NCBI GenBank assembly: GCA_036785705.1
Contig: JAWUZG010000056.1
Location: forward strand, 11,828,501 to 11,892,500
DNA from: Acanthornis magna
Lineage: Eukaryota; Chordata; Aves; Passeriformes; Acanthizidae
DNA: 64,000 nucleotides
Direction of reading: 5' to 3'
The notes under the pieces are model-generated. The model was not told the origin of the DNA, ran no database searches, and saw nothing but the letters and a program-made list of their open reading frames with translations. Below are positions 13,776 through 27,419 of this stretch, in pieces. How positions within the stretch are numbered: the stretch's first letter is position 1; every line of letters begins with the position of its first letter. The position numbers and the translations under genes are program-made.

Positions 13776-13799
13776 TAAATTAAGGTGGCCCTTAATTTA
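13776..13799. repeat. Inverted repeat with homeodomain-like cores
   Basis: taaattaagg, spacer tggc, ccttaattta: a perfect 10-bp stem with a 4-base loop. Each arm contains TTAATT/AATTAA, a homeodomain-type core. ggtggcccttaatttaggtggccc also makes a short direct repeat here. Confidence 0.8.
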
Positions 13800-15558
13800 G
13801 GTGGCCCTGACTGTCAAAGCCCCAGACTGCAGTGGTGTGAGCTGTGGGATGAGGGGTGTGGTGGGACATCTCTCCTGGTGACACTGTGGTGCCCTGGGAG
13901 CCTCCCAGCTCCCCAGGGTAAGACTGGATTGTGACTCCCAGCTGGGGGGACAGGGCTGGATGTCCTGGAAGCTGGACAGACACCTGGGGCTGGGCTCCTT
14001 CCAGCACTCGTGGTAGCTCATTTAAAGCTCCCGGGAATAGCTGTGCTTGGCTGTGCTGCTGGCAGTGCACACATGGCCTGAGAGCAGCCTCTTTACAGAA
14101 ACTCATGAAAAACTGACTCAATGGCTTTCAAGAATGGGACCAAAGCTGCAGACAGCCCCGGGACTGAAAAGCAGGAGTCTTGTTCCCGGTCCAGGGCTTA
14201 GTTCACTAACCAATCCACTTCAGACTATTGAAAAGTCCCTCTTTGAGACCAAGGATTGCATTAGTGTCTCAGCAGAAAAGCCTGCTGAGCTCTAATCAGC
14301 TGTAGAGAGGGATTTTATGGAGGATGTCTTTTCTCCAGGCCCTGCTCCACCTGCTAGGCATTTGTTCCAGCAGTGAATCTTCCTAAAAACACCAGTGGGT
14401 CTGTTATAATAGTCATCATGAGGTGTTCTGGCTGGAGAGGAGGTAAACTCCCCATCTTCAGAAAAGTCAGGAACAGAAATTAAAGCAGTAGGGTGCTCTG
14501 GTGTGAAAATGGCCAAAGTTTCTGAAGCTCTTAACCAGAAATCTACAGGGGTTTTAGGGCAGTCTCCTTAAACAGTGCCCATGTGGGGAAAGCAGCAGAA
14601 ATATTATGTAAATGCAAGAAGGGGCCCTAGAAATGCACTCATGCTTAGGCTTTGAAGGCACCAAAGAGGACATAAACCCGGGGCCCCTGCCAGGGATGGC
14701 AGGATGAAGTCCTTTGGGAGAAGGTCAAGATTCATCAGTAAAACAGCGTGAAAGTGCATGGAGATGGGTTTCTAGGTGCTAAAACAAAAACACTGAGGAT
14801 TATGTGGGTTTAGAGTACAAACTGGATTAGCTCTGCCCGTTGGCCATGATTTTCTTTCAGGCCCTGGGTGAGAGGAAAGGAATTTAACATACAGACAGCA
14901 TTGCAACCTTCAGGTAAAAAAACCAGAGATCTATGTTTAATTTAAAGCAGTTTGTTACGCCAGCGAGCAATTTGCATAACTCTGTGATTTGAGGAGAGAA
15001 GAGGCAGTTCTGGTCATCTTGTCCTGGCTGCCAGTGCCCTGGAGCTGGTGACCACAGGCATCTGGCAGGGAACAGCGACTGAAGAGCTGGACTTGGGGAA
15101 GAACTGGAAGTTCTGCAGCTCTCCACGCACAGAGCGCTCTTGTCTAGCAAGGCTCAGAGTGGGCCCTGCACTTTGCTCCATGCTCCTCAGCTTAGTTGGA
15201 CAGCTGTTTTCTACCTGTCACCCTTCCTAAATCAACAGGCTCCTTTGCTTGCTGCTTTTGTATTTTTCCCGGTAGAACTCAACAGATACCTGCTGTTCAA
15301 TCCTTTAATGGAATTCAGCGGGAGTTAAACTGTTATCTGGGTTTAAATGGTTATTTGTGTGGTCCGAGTGCAGCCTTGCACTTGGGCAGTGCAGAAGTCA
15401 GGCTACAGCCACCCATGGCATCCAATGGAGACACCACTGCTTCTCCTGAGCTAGCACAGCTGAAAGCTCTGGGAGGTGGTTGGAGGTGTGAGGAGTTCTC
15501 TGATTCCCTCCCTTCCCATGTTGCCAGACAAGAGCAGGATCACTGATGGCATTGGGAG

Positions 15559-15812
15559 ATCATAGAATCACAGAATTGTTGAAGTTGGAAGGATCTCTAA
15601 GGTGATCAAACCCAACTGTTAACCCAGCACTGCCAAATCCATCACTAAGCCATGTCCCTTAGTGCCCCAACTACACAGTTTTAAACACCCCCAGGGATGG
15701 TGACTTAACCTCTTCCCTGGGCAGCCTGTTCCAATGCTTGACAGCCCTTTTGGTGAAGAAATTTTTCCTGCTATCCAACACCAGGAACCTGACTGACAGC
15801 AAATGGCCACTC
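15559..15812 (-). mobile_element. CR1 LINE 3' UTR fragment
   Basis: The segment begins atcatagaatcacagaat and continues through gttggaaggatctctaaggt, gttaacccagcactgccaa, cagggatggtgact and ccctgggcagcctgttccaa to a gaagaaatttttcctg block. This is the classical CR1 3' UTR in reverse complement. The 3' tail is at the left and the 5' truncation is near 15812. There is no coding part. Confidence 0.92.
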
Positions 15813-17968
15813 ACTCATAAATGGCTCTAAGGACTGGTTTGAGTCAGGCTGCGAGTGGCATTAAGTTCATGGTATTTGGGGGCAGTCATAAATTGCAGTG
15901 CTGTTCCCTCCATGGGTTACCTACGCCCTGGTAGGAGGAAGGATGCTCTGTGTCATACAGTGTTGTCCTGTTCAGTTCCCTACATTGCTTCTGAGTGGAC
16001 ATTGTGGCCTCTGGCAAGTCTTGTCCTCTCAGTGAGTGGATTTCCTGTTACAAAAGAGGAGTGGCAGCACCGCCCCAGCACAGGTATGTGATGGTGATGC
16101 CTTTGGAGAGCAGAGCCACAGGGGTAATGAAAACTGGGGAACGAATGCAGCACTGACTACCTACTGTCCAGTGAAGCTGAAGAGGGAGCCAGTTTAATGA
16201 TTCATCCCTTGTGCAGCAATGCAGCACATCACCTTTCCCCTGCCCTTGCCCAGACAGAGGGGCAGGCTTTGGACTGTGTTTCTTTGACAGAGTGGGTGAC
16301 TTGCACAGGCCCCAGGACTCCTTGATAGCTGCAGAGGCATGGAAGGGGTGGTTGTGACATTAAATGACGGGAAAATCATGAAGCTAAATGTTCTTGATGA
16401 TGCTGTTTTGAGTAGAGGGCAGTGACACTTCCAGAAATTCCCTTGGAATTAGATGATCTCTCACCCAGCTTACCAGAGAGTTTGTGGGACCCATTTCAGC
16501 TTGGGAGAAATGGCCATAAATAATGAGCTGAAAGAGCTAATTCAGATCCAAGGCATTAAAACTTCAAAGACCCCCTCTAAGGATGCTAAAAGGCAAGGAA
16601 CTAGTGTGGCTGCATTCACTAGTGTGATTACCTGCAAATGAAGGCAGCAGCTCTGACTCATGTACTTACGGAGGAGAATTATAAAGAGATCTGTATTCCC
16701 AATTATTCCCCAGGCTGGAGGACAGGAGCTGGGAGATAATGGGCAAATCAGATTCAGAGGTAGAGAAAAGCTGTTTCTCTTTCTCTGCATGACTGCATGA
16801 AGCCCACAAACACGAGATTTGAATTTTCTTATCTCCTACATAGTATCAGCTTAAGAAAATACGGGCATGACTCCACTGCCAATCTCCATGCACATGTGCT
16901 GTCTTGGCAAGCTTTTGAACACTCCCACACCACAAACAGGGCTTAAGACACTTGCTGCTGCTGGATCAGGGGACACCCTGAGCTGAACCCTGATCCCAAA
17001 AACCATCCTGAGGCTGCTCAGCGGCTGAGCTGGGGAACCATTTTATAAATAAGGCAAATGAAATTTGGTTTCGCACAATTCCCTCCAGTTTCTCTCCGGC
17101 TCATTGACGGAGAGAAAATGCTTTTCAGATGCCAGCTGGTGACACTGCTTCATTATAAATTGCTCATGTCCCATTTTTAAATGGTGACTGCAAAATATTC
17201 ATCCAGCTCTCAGATCAGGCTGTCTGTCCTCTCTGGGGCACTACTGGTTCTTGGGCTTGGAGTTCGGTAAAAGCTGCCTAAAGATTTAACACCTTTGCCT
17301 CGAAACAGGCTTGGAAATCCCGAAACTGTCCAAGTGACCCCTCCATTGTTCTTGCTGGGTACTGGATCAGCTGTGGGAATAGAGCCAGCTGGAGATCTCT
17401 TTCTACTGCAGCTTTGCAAGGACCAGGTCATGTATTCCCTGTGCTCTCCCTGCTCCCACTGCAGGGGTCTGTGACCCCTCGAGGCTCGTGCCCTGTGAGA
17501 GCCTCACGGTCCCCACAGCCCTGTGTTAAATACCACAGCAGGGGCGTGTGTGGGGTGTCTGCAGAGCTCCCCCCGGCAAGAGGAGGAGGGCTGGGAAGGA
17601 CCACTCACTGGTACTTTTCCATCCTCCTCCTCGCAGGCTGCTGGCTACCTCGGTGGGAGCTGTTTGTAGGGCCAAAGCCAAGAAGCGCCCGTGACGTGGC
17701 AAAGCCTCCTGTGCCAGAAACCACCTTTTCGGAGTGTTTTCTCCCTCCTAGTCTTCTGTGTTTTCATTTCTCTCTCCCAGCTCTGCAGGGAAGGGAAGGC
17801 AGCCAGCAGGCTGGTGGGGATGGAGATGTCAACTGCGTGGGGAGAGGCAGGAATTTAGCAGTCCCTGGGCAAACTCAGCACTTCTGACGGGCTGGCTGCC
17901 ATTTGCACACCTTTGTGGATTCCAGCCCCTCAGAGGGGCTGCTGGTTTAACTCCTCCGGTGCCAGGCT

Positions 17969-17994
17969 ACCACAGTTACAGGGGTAACTGTGGT
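17969..17994. repeat. Perfect inverted repeat carrying paired RUNX cores
   Basis: accacagttac, loop aggg, gtaactgtggt: an 11-bp perfect stem. ACCACA and TGTGGT at the outer ends are RUNX core motifs in opposite orientation. Confidence 0.85.
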
Positions 17995-20196
17995 CTTTTC
18001 CCTCTCTAAAGGCATCTCCTTTCATCTGCTTGTGACACAAGGTTTGGCTTGTGTCGCAAGACTTAGAAAGATGGTGATCAAAGAATAAGTTTGGGAAGTT
18101 CCCCAAGAGCAGAGAAAAGCTCTGTGGCTCATTTCTGAGCCTTTCTGAGTGGCTGAGATGGTTTTTGGCCTGTGTTTGGTCAGCATTCAGAAGCAATATG
18201 TGTCTTTGGTCAGAGGTGTTTTCTTTCATAAGGGGAACCTTCCATGCTGTAAAATCAATAGAAGTAAATAGTAAGTCACCTGACAAAGCAAAATTGAAAA
18301 GAGATCTTGAGAAACCATGCTAGCCATAAGACCTGGAGATTTTTAGCCTAGTCCTAAAGACATCAGTGACATTACAGATGGGAGCACTGATGTTTATGAA
18401 GATCATAATAGAATCCTGCTTGACAAAGGTGGCAGTGTCCCATAGCAGACATTTCACAAACAATTAGCACTTCAAGGAGGAGAGAGGTAGGGCTGTTATC
18501 TAATTCTTTATCCAACTTCAGTGCACCTGTTAATTGACATTGGGTAACGAGGCTTGTCCCAGAGCAGATGCAGTGTGTGGATGGCAACCACTCAGGGCTT
18601 TAGCCCTACAAAGTTCCTCACTGGCTTGCATGGCAATGAGTTTCTTGTCCCTGTGTGAGGGCAGAGGCTGTGCTTGAGGCAGAGCTGGATCCTGTGCCTG
18701 TCTTCACCCCACTCCTCCCTATTTTCTTGGGGACATCCCTTATGTCCAGCACTGTAATGGCTTTTAGCACAGACACCATCACAACCTCTGCATTTACAGG
18801 ATGAGGCAGGAGAGGGTGACAGGACCAGGCTGCCACAAGGGAGAAGAGCATTTCCTGGAGAAGAGCAAACAAACCACCAATGTCTCATTTCAGCAGAGCA
18901 TGCTGACACCACCTTACGCACACACCGCGAGTGGCAATAAACAACAGGAAAAATACAGTCAAAACCAGTCCTGGATGAAAAACCCAACCATGAACAACAC
19001 TGCATTTTGTATTCAGCTGGCAGTTGTGATTTTCTGGAGTTTTTAAAAAACATGATGTTTCTTTGGATGGACAACAGGAAGCTGTTTGAGAAAAGCAGAG
19101 CTCCCCCAGCTGCAAGAACCGCTCAGGCCAGCATCCCCATGACCCAGTCCTCTCGGTTTGCCTTATCCTTTGTCTGCCTGGCTCTGTCAGTCACTTCTTC
19201 TCTGTCTCCATTTTCCTCCTCTTCACAACTCAGAACACTTCGTGGTCTATGGCTCCGGCTGGAACAAGTGAGGACCTGCGGCTGCTCCAACTGGAGCCAA
19301 TTGCTCTGTGTAAAGTGATTGAATACAAAAATTAGAAATCAAAAGGAGGTCGGGGAGAGGGGTCCAAAGAAAACACACATTGCAAGCACACGGGGAGAAG
19401 AAAAGCTTGTAAGATCTCTGAAACTGGGCAGCACTCAGAGTGTTGTGGTAGATGGCAGGGAGACACTTCGGCCTGGTTTTACTCTTGGGGGACTGTTCTC
19501 CCAAGCTCACCAGCACAAGGTCTGGTTATGTCAGGGCAGGTAGCAGCTCTCTTTGCTCCAGGGATGTTTTGGACAGTAAAGATGAGCTGGGTGGGATGTA
19601 TGAGCAGTCCTCAGGGAATGGTGTAGCTCTGGGTGGTGCTATGGGAGCAAAGAGCACCATGTCTTTCCGAAAGTTTGGTTTATTGCAGATCTTCTCCCCA
19701 GCTTGCCATTATTCCCTGTTTCTCTACAAAATCTTGCACAAACCAGCTTCAATTTCTGGCTTCTTTGTCTCCATCCACCTGGAGAGGAGATGCAACTTGG
19801 GGCTGAGTTGATGGGAATGGCTGTTCAGCATCCCAGCATCCCCACCACAAACCCTGGCATGGCACCAGGCCCCCAGTGTGTTCCCCTTCATGTTTTAAAG
19901 GAGTTTTTGAGTCACCCCAGCCAGCCCGTGGGTAATCTCTGTACTGCATCCTTCGCTCACTTGGCATCTACATTTGGCAATTGGCCACCAGAGTCCAGCC
20001 CCCTGGTTTATGTTTCAAAAACAGGACAATAATGATGTGCTTCTCCATAGACATTTCCTTCACAGGTAGATCTTTGTGCTGCTGTGTGTACCATCACTGC
20101 ACTCACAAATATTTTTGCAGGTTCCCAAAGGCCGAAGGAGTGTTTGTGTACAACAAACATGACCCTGAATCACAGCATGTAGACCCTGGTGCCTTT

Positions 20197-20207
20197 GGGG
20201 GGGGGGG
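20197..20207. repeat. G11 homopolymer
   Basis: Eleven consecutive G bases, flanked by gcctt and aagaatt. Such runs are error-prone in assemblies. Confidence 0.9.
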
Positions 20208-23200
20208 AAGAATTATCTCCTACACAGCCAGCAGAAGTACTGGGAGAGGAGCACAGCTTCCCTCTAGAGCAGTGTCCTCTGTTTTGACGCTGGCTGTGCC
20301 CAAAAACCATTACAATTTGGTAGTATTTTTGGTTGCAGGGGAATCCCAGTTCTGATCCCAGTGACAACAAGCTGAAAATGCAGCAGCTGTGGAGTTTGGT
20401 GTGGCCTGGCTTGGTGATTCCGCAAAAGGATCAAGGTCACTCTGTGTGCTCCAGAGTTTTCCACGTGCTTCTCCCACAGCTTACCTTTGAACACACTGAT
20501 CAATAAAAATCTTCTGTCCCACTTCTGCCCAGACTACCTGCACTGATAAGCAGAGGGTAATCTAATCCATGGTTATCAATCCAAGAGTCTAAGAATGCCT
20601 TCGGTGACTTGACATACGGTGAAGAGATTTCAAATTTCCTCTGAAAATCAGCTTCACAGCAATTACGGAGACACTGGAAGTGTGTTCATACAAACCTGTA
20701 GGGGACTGGAACTGAGAGGTGAATTGGCTGTGAAATGCAAATCAGCCATGCTCCAGGGAGTAAGTGGAGCCACACTGTTTTGTCCTGGCTGAAGATGTGA
20801 TCACTAGGACACAGTTAATGTACTATAGAGAGCAAGAAATTCAGTTTCCAACAAGGACAAAAACCCCACAGAGGAATCATATGCCCAAATCCACAACAGG
20901 GAAACATACATTTGCGTTTATTTTCCATTTTGTACTTATTGGTAGTGAACCAGGTACAAATATGTTTCAGGAGCAGAAACCAAGGGCCACCTACATCACT
21001 TTAGTGTAATCTCAGAAGTGGGGTCGTGGGAAGAAGGTGCTGCTTCCTCAGGCTTATGTGGGTATACAGAATTCAGCTGGAATTTACATGGGCTGCAGCT
21101 CTGTTGCCTGATTGCTGCTATGGTCTCTATTACAATGATTAGAATCAAAAGAAGAAAGGAGAAAAAAAGAAAAAAAAAAGCCCAAGGGAACATAGTCTGA
21201 GTGTGAGAAGTGAAAATGTTAACACAGGCCAAGAAAGCTTTTTCTCCTGCTGAAAATCTGTTGTGCTCACTCTGGAGCAGGGAGCTGGCAGCAGGGCTGG
21301 AGCCGTGTTCGCGTCGCTGAGCCTCCCTGAATGGCCCTTTTCAGCCTGCAGTTTCTGAAGAAAAGTGGGAAGGAGCCAAAACCAGGGTGGAGGAACATAT
21401 AAATACTATGTGTAAGCAATGATATTTTTTATTTGGAAGCAGACCAATATAGTTGAGACTCACCTTGGATAACTCGCAGTGGGGGTGGGAGAGCTCCGCC
21501 CTCCTCCACCCACTACCAAAAAAAAAATTAGTTTTAGGAGGGTTCGGCTCCTTGCTGGCTTTTGAGAACTGCCTGTGCAGTGTAGAAATTCTTCCAGCAG
21601 CTCCTTTTCCTCCCAGGCACTGGGGTGGGTTTTGCCATCTCTAGATGTGACAAACACACTCCCAACTTCCCATGGGTGAGGCTTTCAGGGAGTATTAATG
21701 AAATATATGATGTGGGACTCACGTAGAGCGTAGCAAGAACATGCAGCCAGGGAGCTGTCACACTGTCACAGAAATACTGTTGTGCTGAGCGTGGCTTTGC
21801 CTGAAGTCCCTGTTGGGGACCTGCTCTAGTCTTGCGGGGGGACACCTTAATCTGATGTCACATGCAGAGAATACGAGCTGGGTAAATGAAAGAGAAAAGA
21901 ATGAACGTTCAACCCTCCCCACCCCCAGCTGTTCTTGTGCCATTTCTTCCTAGAAAAATTATGAGCAGAGTGCTTAGTTATGAAATAACCAATTTATGTC
22001 TTTATGCAGGATTTACATGCTTAAGATCCACAGAAAGTCATAGGGAATTGTGCAGGAACAGAGCAAACACCACGAGTGTCCTGTTATGAGTCCACAACAG
22101 TGGTGTTGTGTGCTGGAGGAGTGTGCAAGCGATCTGTGATATTTTCCCACTGCATCCCAGACCCAAAATCCCACAGAGCTTTGTGGAGTCCAGTTTGAGG
22201 CTGTCCTGTACAGTAGAGACAACAAGAAGGAGTGATATTAGTATTAGGTTTTTTTCCAGTTTTCCCCCTGTGGAAAGGTCCGTTCTTAATTCATTTGGGT
22301 GATAGATATAATTTTAAAAAAAGCCTTGGAAGGTCAAGAATAGAAGAGGTATTTTTCATGTCGAGTTAGTATTTTGGGTTTATGTTCCTGTGACAAATAT
22401 CTAAAGGTGGTGAAGCCAAATGAAAGGTTTTGTTTGTTTTAAAATCTTCTTTTTTGTTCCAAGGACTGCATCTCACTGTGGACGTCTGCAGTGGGGCAGT
22501 GCAGGTGGCTGTCCCTTGGCTCAGTTGAGAATGGCTCCTTCAGCAGGGCAAAAGGGGCAAAAGAAGGGGGAAAATGGTGGAGTGGGCTCATATAATGCAC
22601 TAGCAGATGGAGAAAAGGGAATAAACAGAAGCTGTTTGCTTTCCCTCAGTGGGAGAGCCTATCTGGGCAGGCAGGAAGGAGGGGACGGGAGGGACAGGCA
22701 GGAAGGCTGGCAGATGGTCAGTCTCGTGGAGGGGAGCGGGTGGCTCGTGCAAAGGCGCATGGAGGAGCTGTGTCAGGCACAGGATGGAGTTCCCTGTTTG
22801 CTCAGGAAGTCGGTGTTGTGTGTCCCCTTCCTGCCTTCCTGCACTGAAGCGACACGTCCTGTTCACGATGCCAGCAGCTAAGGGATCTCATCATCCTCCT
22901 GAGGCTGCTGCTTGCCTCACTGCGGGACAGAGGTCCTGAGGTGGGAAGGCAGAGCACTGGCATTTGCTGCTACAGAAGAGGGAGAAAGAGCTCTGGGAGA
23001 AGCATTACTGGGTCCTCCTGAAGCACAACTTGAGTTGTTGTCTCACACTGGTCCGAACTCTGATCTCAGCTCCCCCATGAAAGAAATCCCTCCCTCCCCC
23101 CAAAAGCACCCTGTAGTTTTATGGAGGTGCTGCTCCTCTCCTGCCTTTCCATCTGCTGTGGATTGTGAGTCTTCCAGAAGGGGAAGGCTTGCTGTGCTCC

Positions 23201-24859
23201 CATCCCCTTCTTTGAGAAGACCCTTGCTCTTCATCATTTCTCAGTCCCACCTCTCACTGCCCCATATCCATGATGGATCTGCTGGAAGGGACCGTCATGT
23301 GAAGCTGCTTCACCCAACGGAGATGGTGGGTTTGGATCTTCCTGCCATTAACATCTGTGGAAAAAAACTTTAGCGTATTACAGAGGGAATTATTTCTGGA
23401 GAGAGTGGATGGAGCGAGGATAAAAGGTATAGAAACATCTGTACTGGCATGGAGCCTTGCTAGTGAGAACACTTTAATCCAGCAGTATCCACAATTCCCC
23501 TCAGGCCTTCCAGGAGAGGGATCATTGCACACTGGAATCTGTAGGTCCCTTGAGCTGCAAATATTCAGTCTTCAGGGAGAGAAACCTGTGAAGTTTCATC
23601 TGAAGGGATGGCTCCCCATGATGCTTTGGTCATGAGATAGGATCACATTTAATTCACCACATCTGAAAGGCTGCATCATTTTCTTTCCTTGAAAACAGAA
23701 AGAAAATTTTATTTTTTCCTTTTTGTCTCCTTTCCCCTTGCCTTGCCTGTCCTTGTGATGATGCCGTGCTACCCTAAGTCACCACATGAGAACCTCCCAG
23801 TTCAGAACGCAGGAGCATTCCAGGCTCAGGTTAATCCCCTATGTCCCCAGGCGAGGGGAATTAATCACAGAGCACCTCGGTGCACCAGTGGTCCTGGAAG
23901 TGGCATTTTAAATCCCACAGCTGGATGCAAATGGGAGCAGCCCAGAGCCAGCAGCAGACTCTGTCTCACCCCCAGGCACGGCTGGAGCAGCACCAGCAGC
24001 AAAGAGCATCGTGCCCAGCTGGGTGAGCAGGCAGGCCCAGAGCTGCTACCCACTTAACTATTCCATGTCAGGCTGGTTACATCACCTCAGTGTGAAAATT
24101 ATTCAGGGGGTTTTATAGCATTTTTCAAATAAACATGCAGTGCAGACTATTTTCATTACTTTCCCAGCCTCCTGTAAAATTTGTCAACAGACTGCTTGGG
24201 GAAGAAATTAACTGTGTGTGCCTGGGGTGGAGAGCTCGCTAACGAGAAGGGGTTCTGCCCTTCAATACCAGCACTGCTGCTGTACAGAGTCCCCATGCCC
24301 CTTCCTCAAGGCAGGAGACAAGAAAATACTCTAGGCCAGGCATTAATAGCCTCCTGAGCCTAGGGCTGTCTGAGTGTGTTAAAATAGATTAATATCAGTG
24401 AGGGTAAGATAGGAACAAGAAAACGCTTCCCATGGGGACCTCTCTGGGGATGGAGATGAAACTGTCCCAGGAAGAAACTTCAGTCCTGTCTGCCTGGCCT
24501 CCAAAGAGAGCATTTCATCTTGGTGTGTGTCCACGGAGCGCGTGGTTGAGTGGCTGGGTTTATGGCGGGTGAAATCATTAACACTCCAGGAGCATGAATG
24601 CCCCACTTCTGCAGGAGCGGCCGGCGGGCTCAGCAGGGCCGAGGTGTGAGCAAGCCAGCTGAGACCTGAAAAGGCTCAAACATCCCCCCCAGCACATCAG
24701 GGCAGCTCTTGTTCAAAGGAGACTTTATAAAACATTTTATATAATGTTGGAAAACACCCATTAATTAGCAACGCCTATTTCTCTTTGTCCCTTAGGTGAC
24801 AGAGATGCAGTTTCAGGACCTTCCTTTTCATTTCTCCCCATTTCCTTTCCCAAGAACCC

Positions 24860-24873
24860 TTTTTTTTTTTTTT
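24860..24873. repeat. T14 homopolymer
   Basis: Fourteen T bases inside a pyrimidine-rich stretch. There is no adjacent element of which it could be the tail. Confidence 0.9.
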
Positions 24874-27173
24874 CCCTGGTGTGTTTTCATTGTTGCCAAA
24901 AACACCAACAGTGTTTCTCTGTGGGGCTAAATGTGGGAATAAAAGTTTATGTCGTGGCTGCCATTCCTGGCATGTTGGGAGATGCTCCAGAAGCCTCCCT
25001 GGTGAGCTGGGACCTGCACGGATCTCATGCTGCCAGCCAGAAAGACTGTCTAAGGCAGGGATGGCAACACAGAAGAGTGCAGTCCCACAGCCATCCATGT
25101 CTGGGATTGGACCCCTACTGCATCCTTTTCCACACCAGCCAGCAGAACCACCCCAGAGCCATAGACTCTCAGGCTTTCATTTAGCTGGAAAGTTTTGTTC
25201 TGATTTTGATCAAACCAAACCTCATTTCTAAATCTGTGAGTCCTCAACATGAGCCTCAGAAGAGCTCTAGCAGGAACAAAGCAGACTGAATGGAGAATGG
25301 CTCTTGAAAGCCCTTCTGTCACATATATTCTTTATTTTGCTGCTCTGAGTCAGCATTTTGCCTTACACCTCTGCTTTTCTCAGTCCAGCCAGGAGAGTGG
25401 AAGAACTGGAGTTCCCGAGGATTTGGTAACTAATGTGACTAAGAAGTAAAAACATTGATTCATGTATTTATTTCTGAGCTTGAGCTCTCTGTTTGAATTG
25501 CTGCTATTTACAGGTGGTGGAACGTTGTTTCTGGGTGAAAATATTTGCAAACCCCTGTATTCATTAAGCCTTAACCGTCATCTCCTCACATGTCCTCACC
25601 ATAGAGGTGCTATTTTTTGCTGTTGCTCTTTTAAACTGATTTCCTGTTCTTCGTTCAGAAAGGGGAAAAAACCAAAGTCAACACCCTCAAGAACAAAACC
25701 AAACCCAAACCAAAATCAAAACTTGGTGCGATTCAGCTCCTGAGTGGCACAGCATAAGGGGCAAACAGGAAGTAGCCATTGGATATTTCTTAACTCAAAA
25801 ATCACTGAAGAGAGGTTCTTTCATAGGTGCTTTGGAGTGGCAAATGTTCTTTAAAAAGTTAGGATCACGTCACTAGCAAACCGATAAAAGTGCCAAGTCC
25901 CGGCAAATAACAACATAAAGAGGAGATTGTTGCCCCTGTGGGATTTCCCAGCAAATCAGACTCCAAACTTTTCCAGTAGTGACATATTCCAAAACCAAAT
26001 CTAACTTTCCCTTTGTGACTGACATCTCTTCCTTTTCCATGAGCACCTAATGTGGTGGTAATCCGAAGCACCTAATCCCTATCACTGCTGTAACTAAATC
26101 ATTGCACTTCTTGGGCTACCCAGGTTAAAAAAAAAAAAAGAAATACTGAACTGGGGCAATTTCAAATGTTTTTTTCCATTAAAGCTGCTTGGCACAGTGA
26201 TTTCCCTTCTGTCTCACCCTTTGGACAGCTGCCTTGCACTTTATCCGCATTTAGGTTCAGGACGTCTAGATGTCTGAGCCCGAGAGGTTTGGGAGTAAAC
26301 AGGACTAATGGAAATACCTCTGGACAATGCCTCTATATTTAAAAAGTAACTATATATATTGTGTGTACAGACTATTAGTGGGGCTTTTGGCCACACCAAT
26401 GAATTCAGTCACCACGTGTGAGAGCATATTTGGTTATTAGTCATCTCCCTGACATCTCCAAGATGAATCCTGCTAGGAAGGGCTGTATGGGAGCTACAGC
26501 TTGTGTCAAAGAGGGCATAGACCTTAGCCAGATTAACCACAAACCCACTGGGATGGGTGGTTTAGACGCAGGGCTGTTAAGGAAGAACAGATTTGTTCCA
26601 AGTCCTTCCGACGTCACCAAATAATTCTTGTCATTAGTTGACATGGATGCTACAGTCTGGGTGGGAAAAAAAATCAGATTTATTGAATCCTTTTGTCTCC
26701 TCTGATTTTACAGTTGTGCTTTTGTTCCTGTCTCTCTCATTGGTATTTCCTTGGCAGCTCATGAGGGATTTCTTTTTTTGAATGATTGAGCTCGTTTTGC
26801 ACCAAAATAGAAAGGAGAGACAACCATTCTCCAAAGCTCAGGAAATGTGACATCACCCAAAATGCAGACCCAGCCTTTTGGCGGCCAGGTGGTAAAATGA
26901 AATATTCTCAGCCATCTCAGCATCTCCACTGCAAGGAAATTAGAAACAGAAACTTGGGATGACAGCCCTTGGCAGCCCTATTCAACTCTGGTTTGGGACG
27001 CTAAAAAAGCCAGCTCGGCAAGGCTGCTAGGGAGAATAATAAAAGGGCCTAAATTTTGCCAGAATTGTGGATTTCTGCTCCGCCGCTGAGCAGAAGCTGA
27101 GTGGTGACTCACACGTCGTTTGACACAGTCTGGCACTGCTGGTACCTCGTGGGCCTGGGGAACCGTGGAGCTG

Positions 27174-27215
27174 CCGCGATCCCAGCCAAGCCCACCGCGA
27201 TCCCAGCCAAGCCCA
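27174..27215. repeat. Two tandem 21-bp units
   Basis: ccgcgatcccagccaagccca occurs twice in a row without mismatch. A third copy begins (ccgc) and then diverges. Confidence 0.9.
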
Positions 27216-27380
27216 CCGCCTCATCTCGGCAGCCCTGGCACACAGAGGGGCACGGGAAGCTGGCAGAAAAATGGGCATTTTACTCTGCATCCAGACAGGC
27301 GGCGGAGCATGGGAGCGAACACACATCCAACAGCGAGGGCCACAGTTAGGCGGATTTTGGGAAGAGCGTGTTTCCGTTTC

Positions 27381-27419
27381 AGCAATGGGCATCAGCAATG
27401 GGCATCAGCAATGGTTCTC
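27381..27419. repeat. Three tandem 13-bp units
   Basis: agcaatgggcatc, twice identical and once as agcaatggttctc. It lies about 170 bp from the 21-bp duplication at 27174-27215. Confidence 0.9.

Larger units (their letters stand above)
8867..15558. other. Noncoding desert with the dispersed duplication
   Basis: Holds the paired 95-bp repeat and the inverted repeat at 13.8 kb. The longest frame, 11695-12297 plus (200 codons), has no recognised domain. An AT-rich stretch at about 12.90-13.12 kb might be conserved noncoding sequence, but I cannot test this. Confidence 0.55.

Noticed and set aside
26585..26598. gaaca-gatt-tgttc as a glucocorticoid response element
   Set aside because: The spacer is four bases; steroid-receptor palindromes of this type need three.
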